Shown in pieces: positions 1 through 6,729 of a stretch of 13,034 nt of DNA. The stretch is taken from NCBI GenBank assembly GCA_964448445.1, contig CAYVAU010000041.1, positions 1-13,034 of the forward strand, read 5' to 3'. Under the pieces are notes generated by a model. It saw nothing but the letters and a program-made list of their open reading frames with translations. It was not told where the DNA came from and made no database searches. The position numbers and the translations under genes were made by a program. Position 1 is the stretch's first letter. Every line of letters starts with the position of its first letter. This DNA comes from B73-G16 sp964448445 (GTDB taxonomy: Bacteria; Desulfobacterota; B13-G15).

Positions 1-1661
1 GAGCGGAAATCCGGTAGGTTCAAGGGGATATCGGCCAGGACCACCCCTACAAGGCCTATCTTTGGAAAATCGTGGCCTTTCACAACCATCTGAGTGCCCA
101 CAAGGACGTCTATCGAGCCCTCCTCCAGCCCCTTGAGAATCCGCTCATAGTCCCTGCGCCTTGAGACCACGTCGCTGTCCATTCTCTGGATCCTCTTTCC
201 TGGAAGCAACCTCTCGAGTTCGGCCACAATCCTTTCGGTACCGAAACCCAAGGGCTTCATCTTCCCCCCGCCGCAACCCGGACAGACCTGCGGGGCCTTG
301 AGGGCATAACCGCAGTAGTGGCAAAGTAACACCTCCCGGGAGGCATGGTAGGTCAAGGAGACACTGCAGTTTCTGCACTTAAGGACCTCGCCGCATTCCT
401 CACAGAGCATAAAGGAGGCATATCCCCGGCGGTTGAGGAACAGTATGGCCTGTTCCCCCGAAGAAAGGCATTCCCTTAAGGCCTCAAGCAGCTCCGGGGA
501 GATTATCCCCTTTTTGCCCCGCATGTCCACCACTTCCACCCTGGGCAAGGGCCCGCCGATCCTTTGGGGAAGTTCGATCAGGGTGAACTTTCCCCTTTTG
601 GCATTGTAAAAGCTCTCCACCGAGGGGGTGGCTGAACCGAGGATCACCGTGGCCCCCTGAAGCCTCCCCCTCACAAGGGCCATATCCCGCGCATTGTACT
701 TGAAACCGCCCTCTGCTTGCTTGTAGGAAGGATCATGCTCCTCGTCGACCACAATGAGCCCCAGTTCCTCCAAGGGGGCAAAGAGGGCGGAGCGGGCACC
801 GAGGACCACTTTTATCTCTCCTGAGGCCACCATCCTCAACTGCTCCCGGCGTTCGGCCGGGGTCATGGCGCTGTGAAGCACCGCTATGGTCCCTCCCAGT
901 CTCCGTTTGAAACGCGTATAAAGCTGGGGGGTTAGGGCGATCTCGGGCACGAGGATCAAAACCCCCTTTCCGGCCTCCAGGGCCATCTGGGCAGCCCTGA
1001 GATAGACTTCGGTCTTGCCACTACCGGTCACCCCGAAGAGCAGAAGGGGGGCACCTTGCCTATGAGAGATCGTCTCCAGGGCCCTCTCCTGCCAGGGCGT
1101 CAGGGTCGCAGGGGGAGGGGTCCCTCCCACCTCGGCGATGTCTGCCGGAAGTCCCTTACCGGTCCTTCGGTGGGGGGCGATGAGTCCTTCCCTTATGGCC
1201 CTCTGGACCTCATCCCTTCCAAAACGCCTCTCCAGGGTCCTCATGGTGAGCGGTCGAACCCTTAAGGTGGAAAGGAGCTGGTCTGCCTCCCCCCTCGCGA
1301 GGATCTCCGCGGCCTTTCTGGTGAGACCAAGGGAGATATCCCGACCTATCCCGGGTGAGGCGGTCTTGAGGACGAGCCCAAGGGGGCTGAGGTAATGGGA
1401 GGAGGCAAACCTCATGAGTTCGATGACCTCCGGAGAGAGGAGTCGCGGTCCCTCTTCCACCGCCTCCACCTCCCTCACCCCTTCAGGGTCCAGTCCCTCG
1501 GGAGGCTCCATCCTCAGGGACAGCACGACCCCCAGTCGCTTCCTGCCTTTAAGGGGCACCAGGACCCCCACTCCGGGTCTGACCCTTTGCCGGAGGGACT
1601 CGGGGACCCTGTACCAGAGGGGATCTATTGCCAGGGGCAGGAGGACCTCCGCGAAGGCCAT
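1..1661 (-). CDS. priA: Primosomal protein N' (PriA), replication-restart helicase, 3' end cut off
   Basis: PriA is a 3'-to-5' superfamily 2 DNA helicase that recognises abandoned forks and reloads the replisome. The minus strand is open from ATG at 1661 to the window edge, giving 553 codons; family members are usually about 730, so roughly the last 180 residues lie outside. Visible in order: the N-terminal 3'-DNA-binding domain (starts MAFAEVLLPL), Walker A GVTGSGKT at residues 210-217, the DEEH box at 306-309, motif GSATPS near 342-347, eight zinc-binding cysteines (420, 423, 429, 432, 447, 450, 460, 463) inserted in the second helicase lobe, and the late motif GTQMVVKGHDFP near 522-533. 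The AAGGGAG before the ATG touches the start codon, so initiation spacing is unusual, but the protein start fits the family. It is transcribed divergently from trmJ. Confidence 0.97.
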   Translation of the reverse strand, partial: MAFAEVLLPLAIDPLWYRVPESLRQRVRPGVGVLVPLKGRKRLGVVLSLRMEPPEGLDPEGVREVEAVEEGPRLLSPEVIELMRFASSHYLSPLGLVLKTASPGIGRDISLGLTRKAAEILARGEADQLLSTLRVRPLTMRTLERRFGRDEVQRAIREGLIAPHRRTGKGLPADIAEVGGTPPPATLTPWQERALETISHRQGAPLLLFGVTGSGKTEVYLRAAQMALEAGKGVLILVPEIALTPQLYTRFKRRLGGTIAVLHSAMTPAERREQLRMVASGEIKVVLGARSALFAPLEELGLIVVDEEHDPSYKQAEGGFKYNARDMALVRGRLQGATVILGSATPSVESFYNAKRGKFTLIELPQRIGGPLPRVEVVDMRGKKGIISPELLEALRECLSSGEQAILFLNRRGYASFMLCEECGEVLKCRNCSVSLTYHASREVLLCHYCGYALKAPQVCPGCGGGKMKPLGFGTERIVAELERLLPGKRIQRMDSDVVSRRRDYERILKGLEEGSIDVLVGTQMVVKGHDFPKIGLVGVVLADIPLNLPDFR

Positions 1662-1684
1662 CTCCCTTGAGGCTAAATCGTATC

Positions 1685-1706
1685 CCCGGGGCTGTAAAGC
1701 CCCGGG
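1685..1706. repeat. Perfect 9-bp inverted repeat (GC hairpin) between priA and trmJ
   Basis: CCCGGGGCT, a GTAA loop, then AGCCCCGGG form a perfect 9-bp stem with a 4-base loop. On the minus strand it lies 23 bases before the priA ATG and just downstream of an AT-rich -10-like stretch, so it would sit at or near the 5' end of priA mRNA. On the plus strand it occupies the region where a -35 element for trmJ would be expected. Possible roles are leader stabilisation, an operator, or a weak terminator; it is followed only by a short interrupted T stretch, so a terminator is the least likely. Confidence 0.6.
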
Positions 1707-1714
1707 TCGATCTT

Positions 1715-1720
1715 TATAAT
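1715..1720 (+). promoter_or_regulatory. Candidate -10 box (TATAAT) for trmJ, possibly leaderless
   Basis: An exact TATAAT lies 8 bases before the GTG start of trmJ. A transcript starting about 7 bases downstream would begin at or right next to the GTG, and no Shine-Dalgarno sequence is visible before it. No convincing -35 hexamer is seen at 16-18 bases upstream, where the hairpin lies. The same AT stretch reads TATTAT or TATAAA on the minus strand and could also serve priA. Confidence 0.45.
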
Positions 1721-1728
1721 AGCTCGCT

Positions 1729-2472
1729 GTGAAGGCCCTTGAGAGGATAAAGGTGGTACTGGTTGAGCCCGAGGGCCCCATAAATGTGGGGATGGTCGCA
1801 AGGACCTTGAAGAACATGGGCTTCAGGGAACTAATGCTGGTCAATCCCAAATGCCCTCCCCTCCATCCCTACGCCCTGGTAATGGCCCCTGGAGCCAAGG
1901 ACCTCCTCTCGGAGGCGAAGGTCCTGGGGGACTTAAGGGAGGCGATAAGGGACAGTGCCCTCGTGGTGGGGACCACCAGGCGGAGGAGGAAGGGGAAGGA
2001 GCTGATCCCCTTGAGGGCCGCATCCCAGCAGATCCTGCAGTTGGCCCGGGGTGGTCAAAAGGTGTCCATCCTCTTCGGCCGGGAGGACACGGGATTGACC
2101 AACAGGGAACTCTCCCTGTGTCACCTCCTTGTCACCATTCCCACTGACCCTACCCACGGGTCCCTAAATCTCTCCCAGGCGGTGGCAGTGGTCCTTTACG
2201 AGCTGAGGACATCTGCCCAGGGGGAGGAGATGCCCAGGGCAAAGGGGCTCGCCCCGTGGGGGGAACTGGAGGGGCTTTTCGAGCATCTGCAGGAGGTACT
2301 TCTGAAGATCGGCTTCCTGGACCCGAACAACCCCAGGGCGGGCCTCGAGGACCTGAAGGGGATCCTCATGCGGGCGAGGCTTGACTCGCGCGAGGTGCGG
2401 CTCCTGCGGGGCGTCCTAAGGCGGATAACCTGGGCCATCGAGAGGGTTTCAAAGGGGGAGGAGCTGTGGTAG
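1729..2472 (+). CDS. trmJ: TrmJ-like tRNA 2'-O-methyltransferase (SPOUT/TrmH family, group 1)
   Basis: This 247-residue protein is a SPOUT-class methyltransferase that should use S-adenosylmethionine to methylate a ribose 2'-OH, in TrmJ proteins at tRNA position 32. The three family motifs are clear: NVGMVARTLKNMG at residues 19-31, ILFGREDTGLTNREL at 114-128, and IPTDPTHGSLNLSQAV at 137-152, which form the knotted SAM site. The C-terminal helical part (about 175-240) with GFLDPNNP matches the TrmJ extension rather than the shorter TrmL type. The GTG at 1729 is chosen because the first strand (RIKVVLVEP) belongs to the fold. A second in-frame GTG at 1753 has a good GAGAGG before it but would cut into that strand. 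The aminotransferase gene follows after 28 bases. Substrate assignment is by family; other SpoU members modify rRNA. Confidence 0.9.
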   Translation: MKALERIKVVLVEPEGPINVGMVARTLKNMGFRELMLVNPKCPPLHPYALVMAPGAKDLLSEAKVLGDLREAIRDSALVVGTTRRRRKGKELIPLRAASQQILQLARGGQKVSILFGREDTGLTNRELSLCHLLVTIPTDPTHGSLNLSQAVAVVLYELRTSAQGEEMPRAKGLAPWGELEGLFEHLQEVLLKIGFLDPNNPRAGLEDLKGILMRARLDSREVRLLRGVLRRITWAIERVSKGEELW

Positions 2473-2500
2473 TCTTGGGGACCAAAAGGAGGAGGCGAGA

Positions 2501-3679
2501 ATGCGGAGGCTCTCCTCAAGGGTGAGAAAAGTGAAGCCCTCTCCTACTCTTGCCATAACCGCCCGAGCCAGGGCCATGAAGGCCAAGGGAGTGGATGTCG
2601 TAAACTTCGCGGCCGGTGAGCCCGACTTCGATACTCCCGAACACGTGAAGGAGGGGGCCATAAGGGCTCTCAAGGAGGGCTTCACCAAGTACACCCCTTC
2701 TTCTGGCATCCCCGAATTGAAGGAGGCCATCTGCGAGAAGCTGGAGAGGGAAAACGGCCTTTCCTACACCCCCCAGGAGGTGATTGTGACCTGTGGCGGG
2801 AAGCAGGCCCTTTACAACATAGCCATGGCCCTTTTCGAAGAGGGAGACGAGGTGATAATCCCCGCGCCCTATTGGGTTTCATACCCGGCCATGGTCCTTT
2901 TGGCAGGGGCCGAACCCGTAATCCTTGAGACGGAGGAGTCGGAGGGATTCAGGCTCACCCCCGAAGCCCTAAGGAGCGCCATCACTTCGAGGACCAAAGC
3001 CCTCATCCTCAATACCCCTTCGAACCCTTCCGGAACGGCTTACACGAAGGATGAGCTTGAGGGGATCGCCGAGGTGGCCCTCGAGCATGACCTCTGGATC
3101 ATCTCCGATGAGGTATATGAGCACATCGTCTTTGACGACTTCAGACACCTGTCCATTGCCACCCTCTGCCCCGAGGTCAAGGAGCGAACGATCGTGGTGA
3201 ACGCCCTCTCCAAGACCTATTCGATGACGGGCTGGAGGATAGGCTTTGCGGCCGGCCCCAGGGAGGTGATCGCGGCCATGGATACCATCCAGAGCCAGAG
3301 CACCTCCAATCCCACCTCCTTCGCTCAGAGGGGGGCCTTGGAAGCCCTGCGAGGGCCCCAGCAGTGCGTCAAGGAAATGCGAGAGGAATACCAGCGCAGA
3401 AGGGATCTGCTTTACGAACTCATCCTGTCCATCCCCGGAATCAGCTGCTTCAAGCCGAAAGGGACCTTTTACCTCTTCCCCAACTTCGGGGCCTACATCG
3501 GGGATCGCTTCAAGGACGATGGGGAGTTGTGCGCCTTCCTGCTCGAGGAGGCCCATGTGGCCACCGTCCCGGGGTCCGAGTTCGGCAAACCGGGTTACCT
3601 CAGGCTCTCCTTCCCCCTCTCGCCGGAATCCCTAAGGGAGGGGGTCCTGCGCATCAAAGAGGCCCTTTCGCGGGTTTAG
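2501..3679 (+). CDS. aspC: PLP-dependent class I aspartate aminotransferase (1-beta type)
   Basis: A 392-residue fold-type I aminotransferase that should interconvert aspartate and oxaloacetate with glutamate/2-oxoglutarate in the cytosol. The schiff-base lysine is K238 in NALSKTYSMTGWR. Other PLP and substrate residues are N175 (NTPSNPSG), D203 and Y206 (ISDEVYE), R246, and R368 (GYLRLSF), the expected carboxylate-binding arginine. The N-terminal half, with FAAGEPDFDTPEH and FTKYTPSSGIPEL, resembles the Thermus/Rhizobium 1-beta group. Several members of that group also act on prephenate to make arogenate for tyrosine and phenylalanine; whether this one does cannot be told from sequence alone. 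A strong Shine-Dalgarno AAAGGAGGAGG sits at 2485-2495. The 28-base gap to trmJ suggests co-transcription. Its last 26 bases overlap the convergent Nudix gene. Confidence 0.93.
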   Translation: MRRLSSRVRKVKPSPTLAITARARAMKAKGVDVVNFAAGEPDFDTPEHVKEGAIRALKEGFTKYTPSSGIPELKEAICEKLERENGLSYTPQEVIVTCGGKQALYNIAMALFEEGDEVIIPAPYWVSYPAMVLLAGAEPVILETEESEGFRLTPEALRSAITSRTKALILNTPSNPSGTAYTKDELEGIAEVALEHDLWIISDEVYEHIVFDDFRHLSIATLCPEVKERTIVVNALSKTYSMTGWRIGFAAGPREVIAAMDTIQSQSTSNPTSFAQRGALEALRGPQQCVKEMREEYQRRRDLLYELILSIPGISCFKPKGTFYLFPNFGAYIGDRFKDDGELCAFLLEEAHVATVPGSEFGKPGYLRLSFPLSPESLREGVLRIKEALSRV

Positions 3680-4130
3680 GCCTTTGCCCCGTCCTCTTCC
3701 ATCGGAAGTAGTCCCTCAGGATCCTTTCATGGTCAAAGGCGAGGGGAAGGGGAAGGGAGGTTTCGGCGAAGATCCCCACCTCTTCGGCATCATCGCCGGC
3801 CCTGAGGGCTCCCCCTTTTGGCCGCGCCACAAACACCGTGGATATGTTGTGCTGACGGGGATCCCTTGTGGGGTCCGAGTAGGAGTAAAACTGCTCGAGC
3901 AATTCCACCTCCAGCCCCGTCTCCTCCCGAGCTTCCCTCCTGGCCGCCTCCTCGAGGCTCTCCCCGTATTCACAGAACCCCCCCGGCAGGGCCCAGAGTC
4001 GGGGGTCCTTCTTCCTCTTGACCAATACGACCCCCCCCTCCTTCTCGATGATCACATCCACGGTCGGGAACGGATTGCGATATACGTGGACTTCGGTCCC
4101 ACAGTTGGGACACCTGATCACCTTCGCCAT
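3654..4130 (-). CDS. Nudix hydrolase, ADP-ribose pyrophosphatase-like
   Basis: This 158-residue protein has a complete Nudix box at residues 51-73: G51, E57, R65-E66, E69-E70 and G72, the Mg2+-binding signature for cleaving nucleoside diphosphates linked to another moiety. The downstream segment SYSDPTRDPRQHNIS resembles COG1051 ADP-ribose pyrophosphatases, so ADP-ribose or a related nucleotide is the best guess, but Nudix specificity is hard to call. The N-terminus carries only one CPNC pair (residues 7-10) directly followed by YRNPFPTVDVI. Relatives often have a four-cysteine zinc ribbon, so this one may not bind zinc as a monomer. GGGGGA lies just before the ATG. It is divergent from rsfS across 56 bases and converges on the aminotransferase gene with a 26-base overlap. 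Confidence 0.88.
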   Translation of the reverse strand: MAKVIRCPNCGTEVHVYRNPFPTVDVIIEKEGGVVLVKRKKDPRLWALPGGFCEYGESLEEAARREAREETGLEVELLEQFYSYSDPTRDPRQHNISTVFVARPKGGALRAGDDAEEVGIFAETSLPLPLAFDHERILRDYFRWKRTGQRPKPAKGPL

Positions 4131-4147
4131 CGTCCCCCATTGGGCCT

Positions 4148-4175
4148 TTTAGAGGTCAAGGGATGATGGTATGAT
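4148..4175 (+). promoter_or_regulatory. Candidate promoter for the rsfS-lapAB-comF unit
   Basis: TATGAT at 4170-4175 resembles a -10 box, with a weak -35 candidate TTTAGA at 4148-4153 (16-base spacer, four of six consensus bases). Transcription would start about 5 bases before the rsfS GTG. This is the only non-coding space between the divergent Nudix and rsfS genes, so a promoter is expected here, but the hexamers alone are modest evidence. Confidence 0.3.
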
Positions 4176-4186
4176 GCTTCTGAGAG

Positions 4187-4567
4187 GTGGTCAAGGAGTT
4201 CAGAAACGGAAAGGAGAAGGCCCTGTTCTGTGCGGAAGTGGCCAGGGAGAAGAAGGCTCTGCGGCCTGTGCTCTTGGAACTCAAGGGCCTCTCCACAGTA
4301 ACCGATTATTTCCTCATCTGCAGCGGTCGTTCCGACAGGCAGGTCCAGGCCATAGCCCGGGAAATAGAGGAAAAGATGGCCGAGAGAGGGGAGAGGCCCC
4401 TGGGGATCGAGGGCATGGCGGAGGGAAGGTGGGTGCTTCTGGATTATGACGATTTGGTGATCCACATCTTTCAGGAACCGGTAAGGGAATATTATGACCT
4501 TGAGGGACTGTGGGTGGACGCACCCAGGGTACCTTTGCCCGAGGGTCATGGGGAGGAAGGGGATTAG
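4187..4567 (+). CDS. rsfS: Ribosome silencing factor RsfS (YbeB/Iojap family)
   Basis: RsfS binds ribosomal protein uL14 on the 50S subunit and blocks joining with 30S, lowering translation when nutrients are short. The 126-residue product shows the family core: TVTDYFLICSGRSDRQVQAI at residues 37-56, and WVLLDYDDLVIHIF plus EYYDLEGLWVDAP through residues 82-113. An in-frame TGA at 4181 leaves GTG 4187 as the first possible start; the Shine-Dalgarno-like GAGAGG overlaps that codon. In many bacteria rsfS follows nadD, but here its upstream neighbour is a divergent Nudix gene. Its TAG stop is immediately followed by the ATG of the LapAB-like gene with no gap, implying coupled translation. Confidence 0.95.
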   Translation: MVKEFRNGKEKALFCAEVAREKKALRPVLLELKGLSTVTDYFLICSGRSDRQVQAIAREIEEKMAERGERPLGIEGMAEGRWVLLDYDDLVIHIFQEPVREYYDLEGLWVDAPRVPLPEGHGEEGD

Positions 4568-5857
4568 ATGCCCATAAGGTCCATTGTGTTTTTCGCCTCC
4601 ATCCTCTTCGGGCTCTACCTTTACATATCCGTCCTCAATCCGGGGGATTTACAGTTTCAAATTTATCCGGGGGTAAACCTGCGGGCTTCCCTGGCCCTTT
4701 TGATGCTTTTGGCCTTCCTGGCGGGGGGACTGATGGTGGCCTTTACCGATGCCTTAAGGGATCTGAAAAGGACCCTTGAGCTTAAGGGCTTCAAGAGGCG
4801 GCAGAAGGCCCTGTGGGAGTACCTGGAGGATGCCGAAGAGGAGCGAAGCAGGGGGGATCTTGTAGCCGCCGAAGAAGAGTTGAAGAGGGCTATAAAGCTT
4901 TTGCCGGACAAGCCCTTGCTCTACCTCAAGCTCGCCGAAGTGTATCGTTCCCAGGGGAAGTTGGAGGAAGCCCTGCAGGTTGTCCGTGTGGCAAGGACAA
5001 AGGGCATTCTCCTTCAGGGGCTTTTCGCCGAGGCCCGCATATTGCTCGATATGGATAGAAAGGAGGAGGGAGAGAGGGTCCTCATTGAGCTTTTGAAGGT
5101 CCATCCCCAGAATGCCCAGGCCCTCAGGACCTTGAGGGATCTGAAGATGAAGGAGGGCTCATGGGAGGAGGCCCTGGAGTTCCACGAAAGGCTCCTCAAG
5201 TCCTCTCCGGAGTCCGATGGGGAGCTGCTTGTCGCCCTGCGTTATGAGCGGGCAAAGACCCTGGGGGAAAGCGACGGCAAGGAGGCCCTCAAGGAGCTCA
5301 AGCGCTTGAGCAAGGCCCATCCTCTCTTTGTCCCTGCGAGGGTGCTTTGGGGGGATGTGCTGCTTGAGCGGCGAAGGACGAAGGCCGCCCTCGAGGTCTT
5401 CAGGAAGGCCTTTAGGGACACCAAAAACCCGGTATTTCTGCAGCGGATGGAGGAGCTCTACCTCAGGGAGGGAAATCCCAGAGGGGCTGTGCACATGTAC
5501 CTTGAGGTCCTGAGCGACAGCCCCGATGATCCCATCGTGCGCCTCCTCTACGCAAGGCTCTGTCTCAGACTCGGTATGCCAGAGGAAACGCTGCGGAGGC
5601 TAAGCGAAGGGGAAGGCCAACTCTCCCGTTTCCCCCTCTTTTTTTACCTCAAGGCCAGGGCCCATATGGAAAGGGAGGAATGGCAACAGGCCGTTGAGGC
5701 TTTGCAGAAAGTGATGGCCTTGGAGGGGAGGGAACCGGGTGTTACTTACAGGTGTGAGGCCTGCGGCCACCTTGAACCCGAATGGATCGATCGCTGCCCG
5801 TCCTGTCTCAAATGGGGCACCTTCAACGCATCGCTCAGCTCGTGGGGACCGCCCTGA
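4568..5857 (+). CDS. lapB: LapA-LapB fusion-like inner-membrane TPR protein with C-terminal rubredoxin-type zinc site
   Basis: In E. coli, LapB (YciM) is an inner-membrane TPR protein that helps FtsH degrade LpxC and so tunes lipopolysaccharide synthesis; LapA is a small two-helix membrane protein encoded next to it. This 429-residue protein appears to hold both. Residues 4-22 and 38-60 are two hydrophobic helices bracketing LYISVLNPGDLQFQIYPG, the pattern of the LapA (DUF1049) domain. Residues about 75-385 are TPR-like helical repeats. Residues 394-416 carry a rubredoxin-like knuckle, C396, C399, C410, C413 (YRCEACGH and RCPSCLKWGTF), as at the LapB C-terminus. A Shine-Dalgarno GGGAGGAAGGGG precedes the ATG, which abuts the rsfS stop. 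The lipopolysaccharide role is inferred from the architecture; other TPR membrane scaffolds cannot be excluded. Confidence 0.85.
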   Translation: MPIRSIVFFASILFGLYLYISVLNPGDLQFQIYPGVNLRASLALLMLLAFLAGGLMVAFTDALRDLKRTLELKGFKRRQKALWEYLEDAEEERSRGDLVAAEEELKRAIKLLPDKPLLYLKLAEVYRSQGKLEEALQVVRVARTKGILLQGLFAEARILLDMDRKEEGERVLIELLKVHPQNAQALRTLRDLKMKEGSWEEALEFHERLLKSSPESDGELLVALRYERAKTLGESDGKEALKELKRLSKAHPLFVPARVLWGDVLLERRRTKAALEVFRKAFRDTKNPVFLQRMEELYLREGNPRGAVHMYLEVLSDSPDDPIVRLLYARLCLRLGMPEETLRRLSEGEGQLSRFPLFFYLKARAHMEREEWQQAVEALQKVMALEGREPGVTYRCEACGHLEPEWIDRCPSCLKWGTFNASLSSWGPP

Positions 5858-6543
5858 ATTGGGCCCTGGATCTGCTCTCGCCCTGGGTATGTCCCCTCTG
5901 CGGTTCCCCCACCGATGATGTCCTCTGCGAGGACTGTAGGGGGGAGATCATCCCCATTCTGCCTCCTCTCTGTCCCTGTTGTGGCTTGCCCTATCCTCGG
6001 GGCGTCCCGGAACACCTCTGTAGGGCTTGCAAGGACAAGGAATACCCCTTTTTGAGGCACCGCTCCTTCGGGATCTACGAGGGCAAACTCCGCGACGCCA
6101 TCCAGAAGTTGAAATACCGCGGGGAACGATCCCTCGCGCAACCCCTGGGCGAAATGCTCCTTTCGGCCTACAGACTCATGGATGCGGAAGCGGACCTGGT
6201 CATCCCCATCCCCCTGAGCAGAGGAAGGCTTCTTGAGCGCGGCTTCAACCAAAGCCTGTTGCTCGCCCGTTATCTCTGCAAGAAAACAGGAATGCCCTTG
6301 AGGGGGGAACTCCTCGTCAAGGTCAAGGAGACTCCCCCTCAGGTCTCCCTTACGGCCAGCCAGCGCAAAGAAAACCCAAAAGGGGCCTTCTCCGTCAGGG
6401 ACCCCGGGGCCTTAAAGGGCAAAAGGGTCCTCCTGGTGGACGATGTCTTCACCACCGGGGCCACTATCGGAGAGGCCTCCAAGGCCCTTCTGCGGGCAGG
6501 GGCTAAGGAAGTCCTAGCGGTAACGGTGGCAAGGAGCCTTTGA
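5842..6543 (+). CDS. comF: ComF family phosphoribosyltransferase-like protein
   Basis: ComF proteins are cytosolic and in several bacteria are needed for DNA uptake during natural transformation; they combine zinc knuckles with a type I phosphoribosyltransferase fold. From the GTG at 5842 the product is 233 residues. Cysteine pairs occur at 17/20, 29/32, 44/47 and 60/63, followed by the PRPP-binding signature VLLVDDVFTTGAT at about 196-208 and RGFNQS at about 133-138, typical of ComF. The start is uncertain: ATG at 5812 and ATG at 5782 are in frame but overlap the upstream gene by 46 and 76 bases, and none of the three has a clear ribosome-binding site. GTG 5842 gives the usual distance to the first cysteine and a 16-base overlap. 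Being next to the pilus motor genes fits a DNA-uptake role, though comF is often found in non-competent genomes too. Confidence 0.88.
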   Translation: MGTALNWALDLLSPWVCPLCGSPTDDVLCEDCRGEIIPILPPLCPCCGLPYPRGVPEHLCRACKDKEYPFLRHRSFGIYEGKLRDAIQKLKYRGERSLAQPLGEMLLSAYRLMDAEADLVIPIPLSRGRLLERGFNQSLLLARYLCKKTGMPLRGELLVKVKETPPQVSLTASQRKENPKGAFSVRDPGALKGKRVLLVDDVFTTGATIGEASKALLRAGAKEVLAVTVARSL

Positions 6544-6728
6544 ACGTGGAGGTGCTTTCGGCCGAGCTCCTGAGTGGAGGGGACATCCCCGCGAGATCCT
6601 CCGAGGATTGAAAGGGGGGGCGGTATGATCCGATTAATGGACCAAATTCGTCGCAGGGGGATGCCACAGTGGTCCTGCACCTGGCAGAGTGTTAGAATGA
6701 GCTTGACTCCGGGGCATCAGGATGGATA
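6544..6728. other. Intergenic stretch between comF and pilB
   Basis: This 185-base spacer is the longest non-coding gap. It contains a candidate extended -10 promoter, the pilB ribosome-binding site AGGA (6719-6722), a 13-base palindrome ATCCTCCGAGGAT (6596-6608), a small GGGG-ACAT-CCCC hairpin (6579-6590) and a 34-codon reading frame. No T-run follows the hairpins, so no standard terminator for comF is seen. Confidence 0.5.
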
Positions 6729-6729
6729 A
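6625..6729 (+). CDS. Possible 34-residue small ORF overlapping the pilB start
   Basis: ATG at 6625 is preceded by AAAGGGGGGG with 4 bases of spacing, and the frame runs 34 codons to a TAA sharing one base with the pilB ATG (TAATG). The peptide begins MIRLMDQIRRRGMPQW, is basic and shows no recognised family. The spacing suggests a leader peptide coupled to pilB, but a candidate pilB promoter lies inside it and frames this short occur by chance. Confidence 0.2.
   Translation: MIRLMDQIRRRGMPQWSCTWQSVRMSLTPGHQDG
6690..6698 (+). promoter_or_regulatory. Candidate extended -10 promoter for pilBTC
   Basis: TGT followed by TAGAAT (6693-6698) makes an extended -10 element, which can work with a poor -35; the best -35 position (6670-6675, TGGTCC) matches only three of six bases. 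The start would fall near 6705, giving a leader of about 24 bases that includes AGGA at 6719-6722, spaced 6 bases from the pilB ATG. Confidence 0.4.

Noticed and set aside
1685..1706. Intrinsic terminator reading of the 9-bp hairpin
   Set aside because: No gene ends toward it on either strand, and the following T stretch is short and interrupted; kept only as an inverted repeat of unknown role.
2969..3556. 195-codon reading frame antisense to the aminotransferase gene
   Set aside because: The sense strand encodes a complete, motif-bearing aminotransferase; the antisense product matches no family and is a by-product of GC-rich codon bias.
6596..6608. 13-base palindrome ATCCTCCGAGGAT as an operator
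   Set aside because: It is single-copy in the spacer, far from the candidate -10, and a palindrome of this length made of common GAGG/CCTC words is easily due to chance.
6546..6611. 21-codon GTG-initiated frame just after comF
   Set aside because: Too short, with no recognisable family and no clear ribosome-binding site; could be a remnant but nothing supports it.
6544..6728. c-di-GMP (GEMM) or other riboswitch before pilB
   Set aside because: No conserved GEMM-type core or extended paired structure was recognised; only small isolated hairpins are present.
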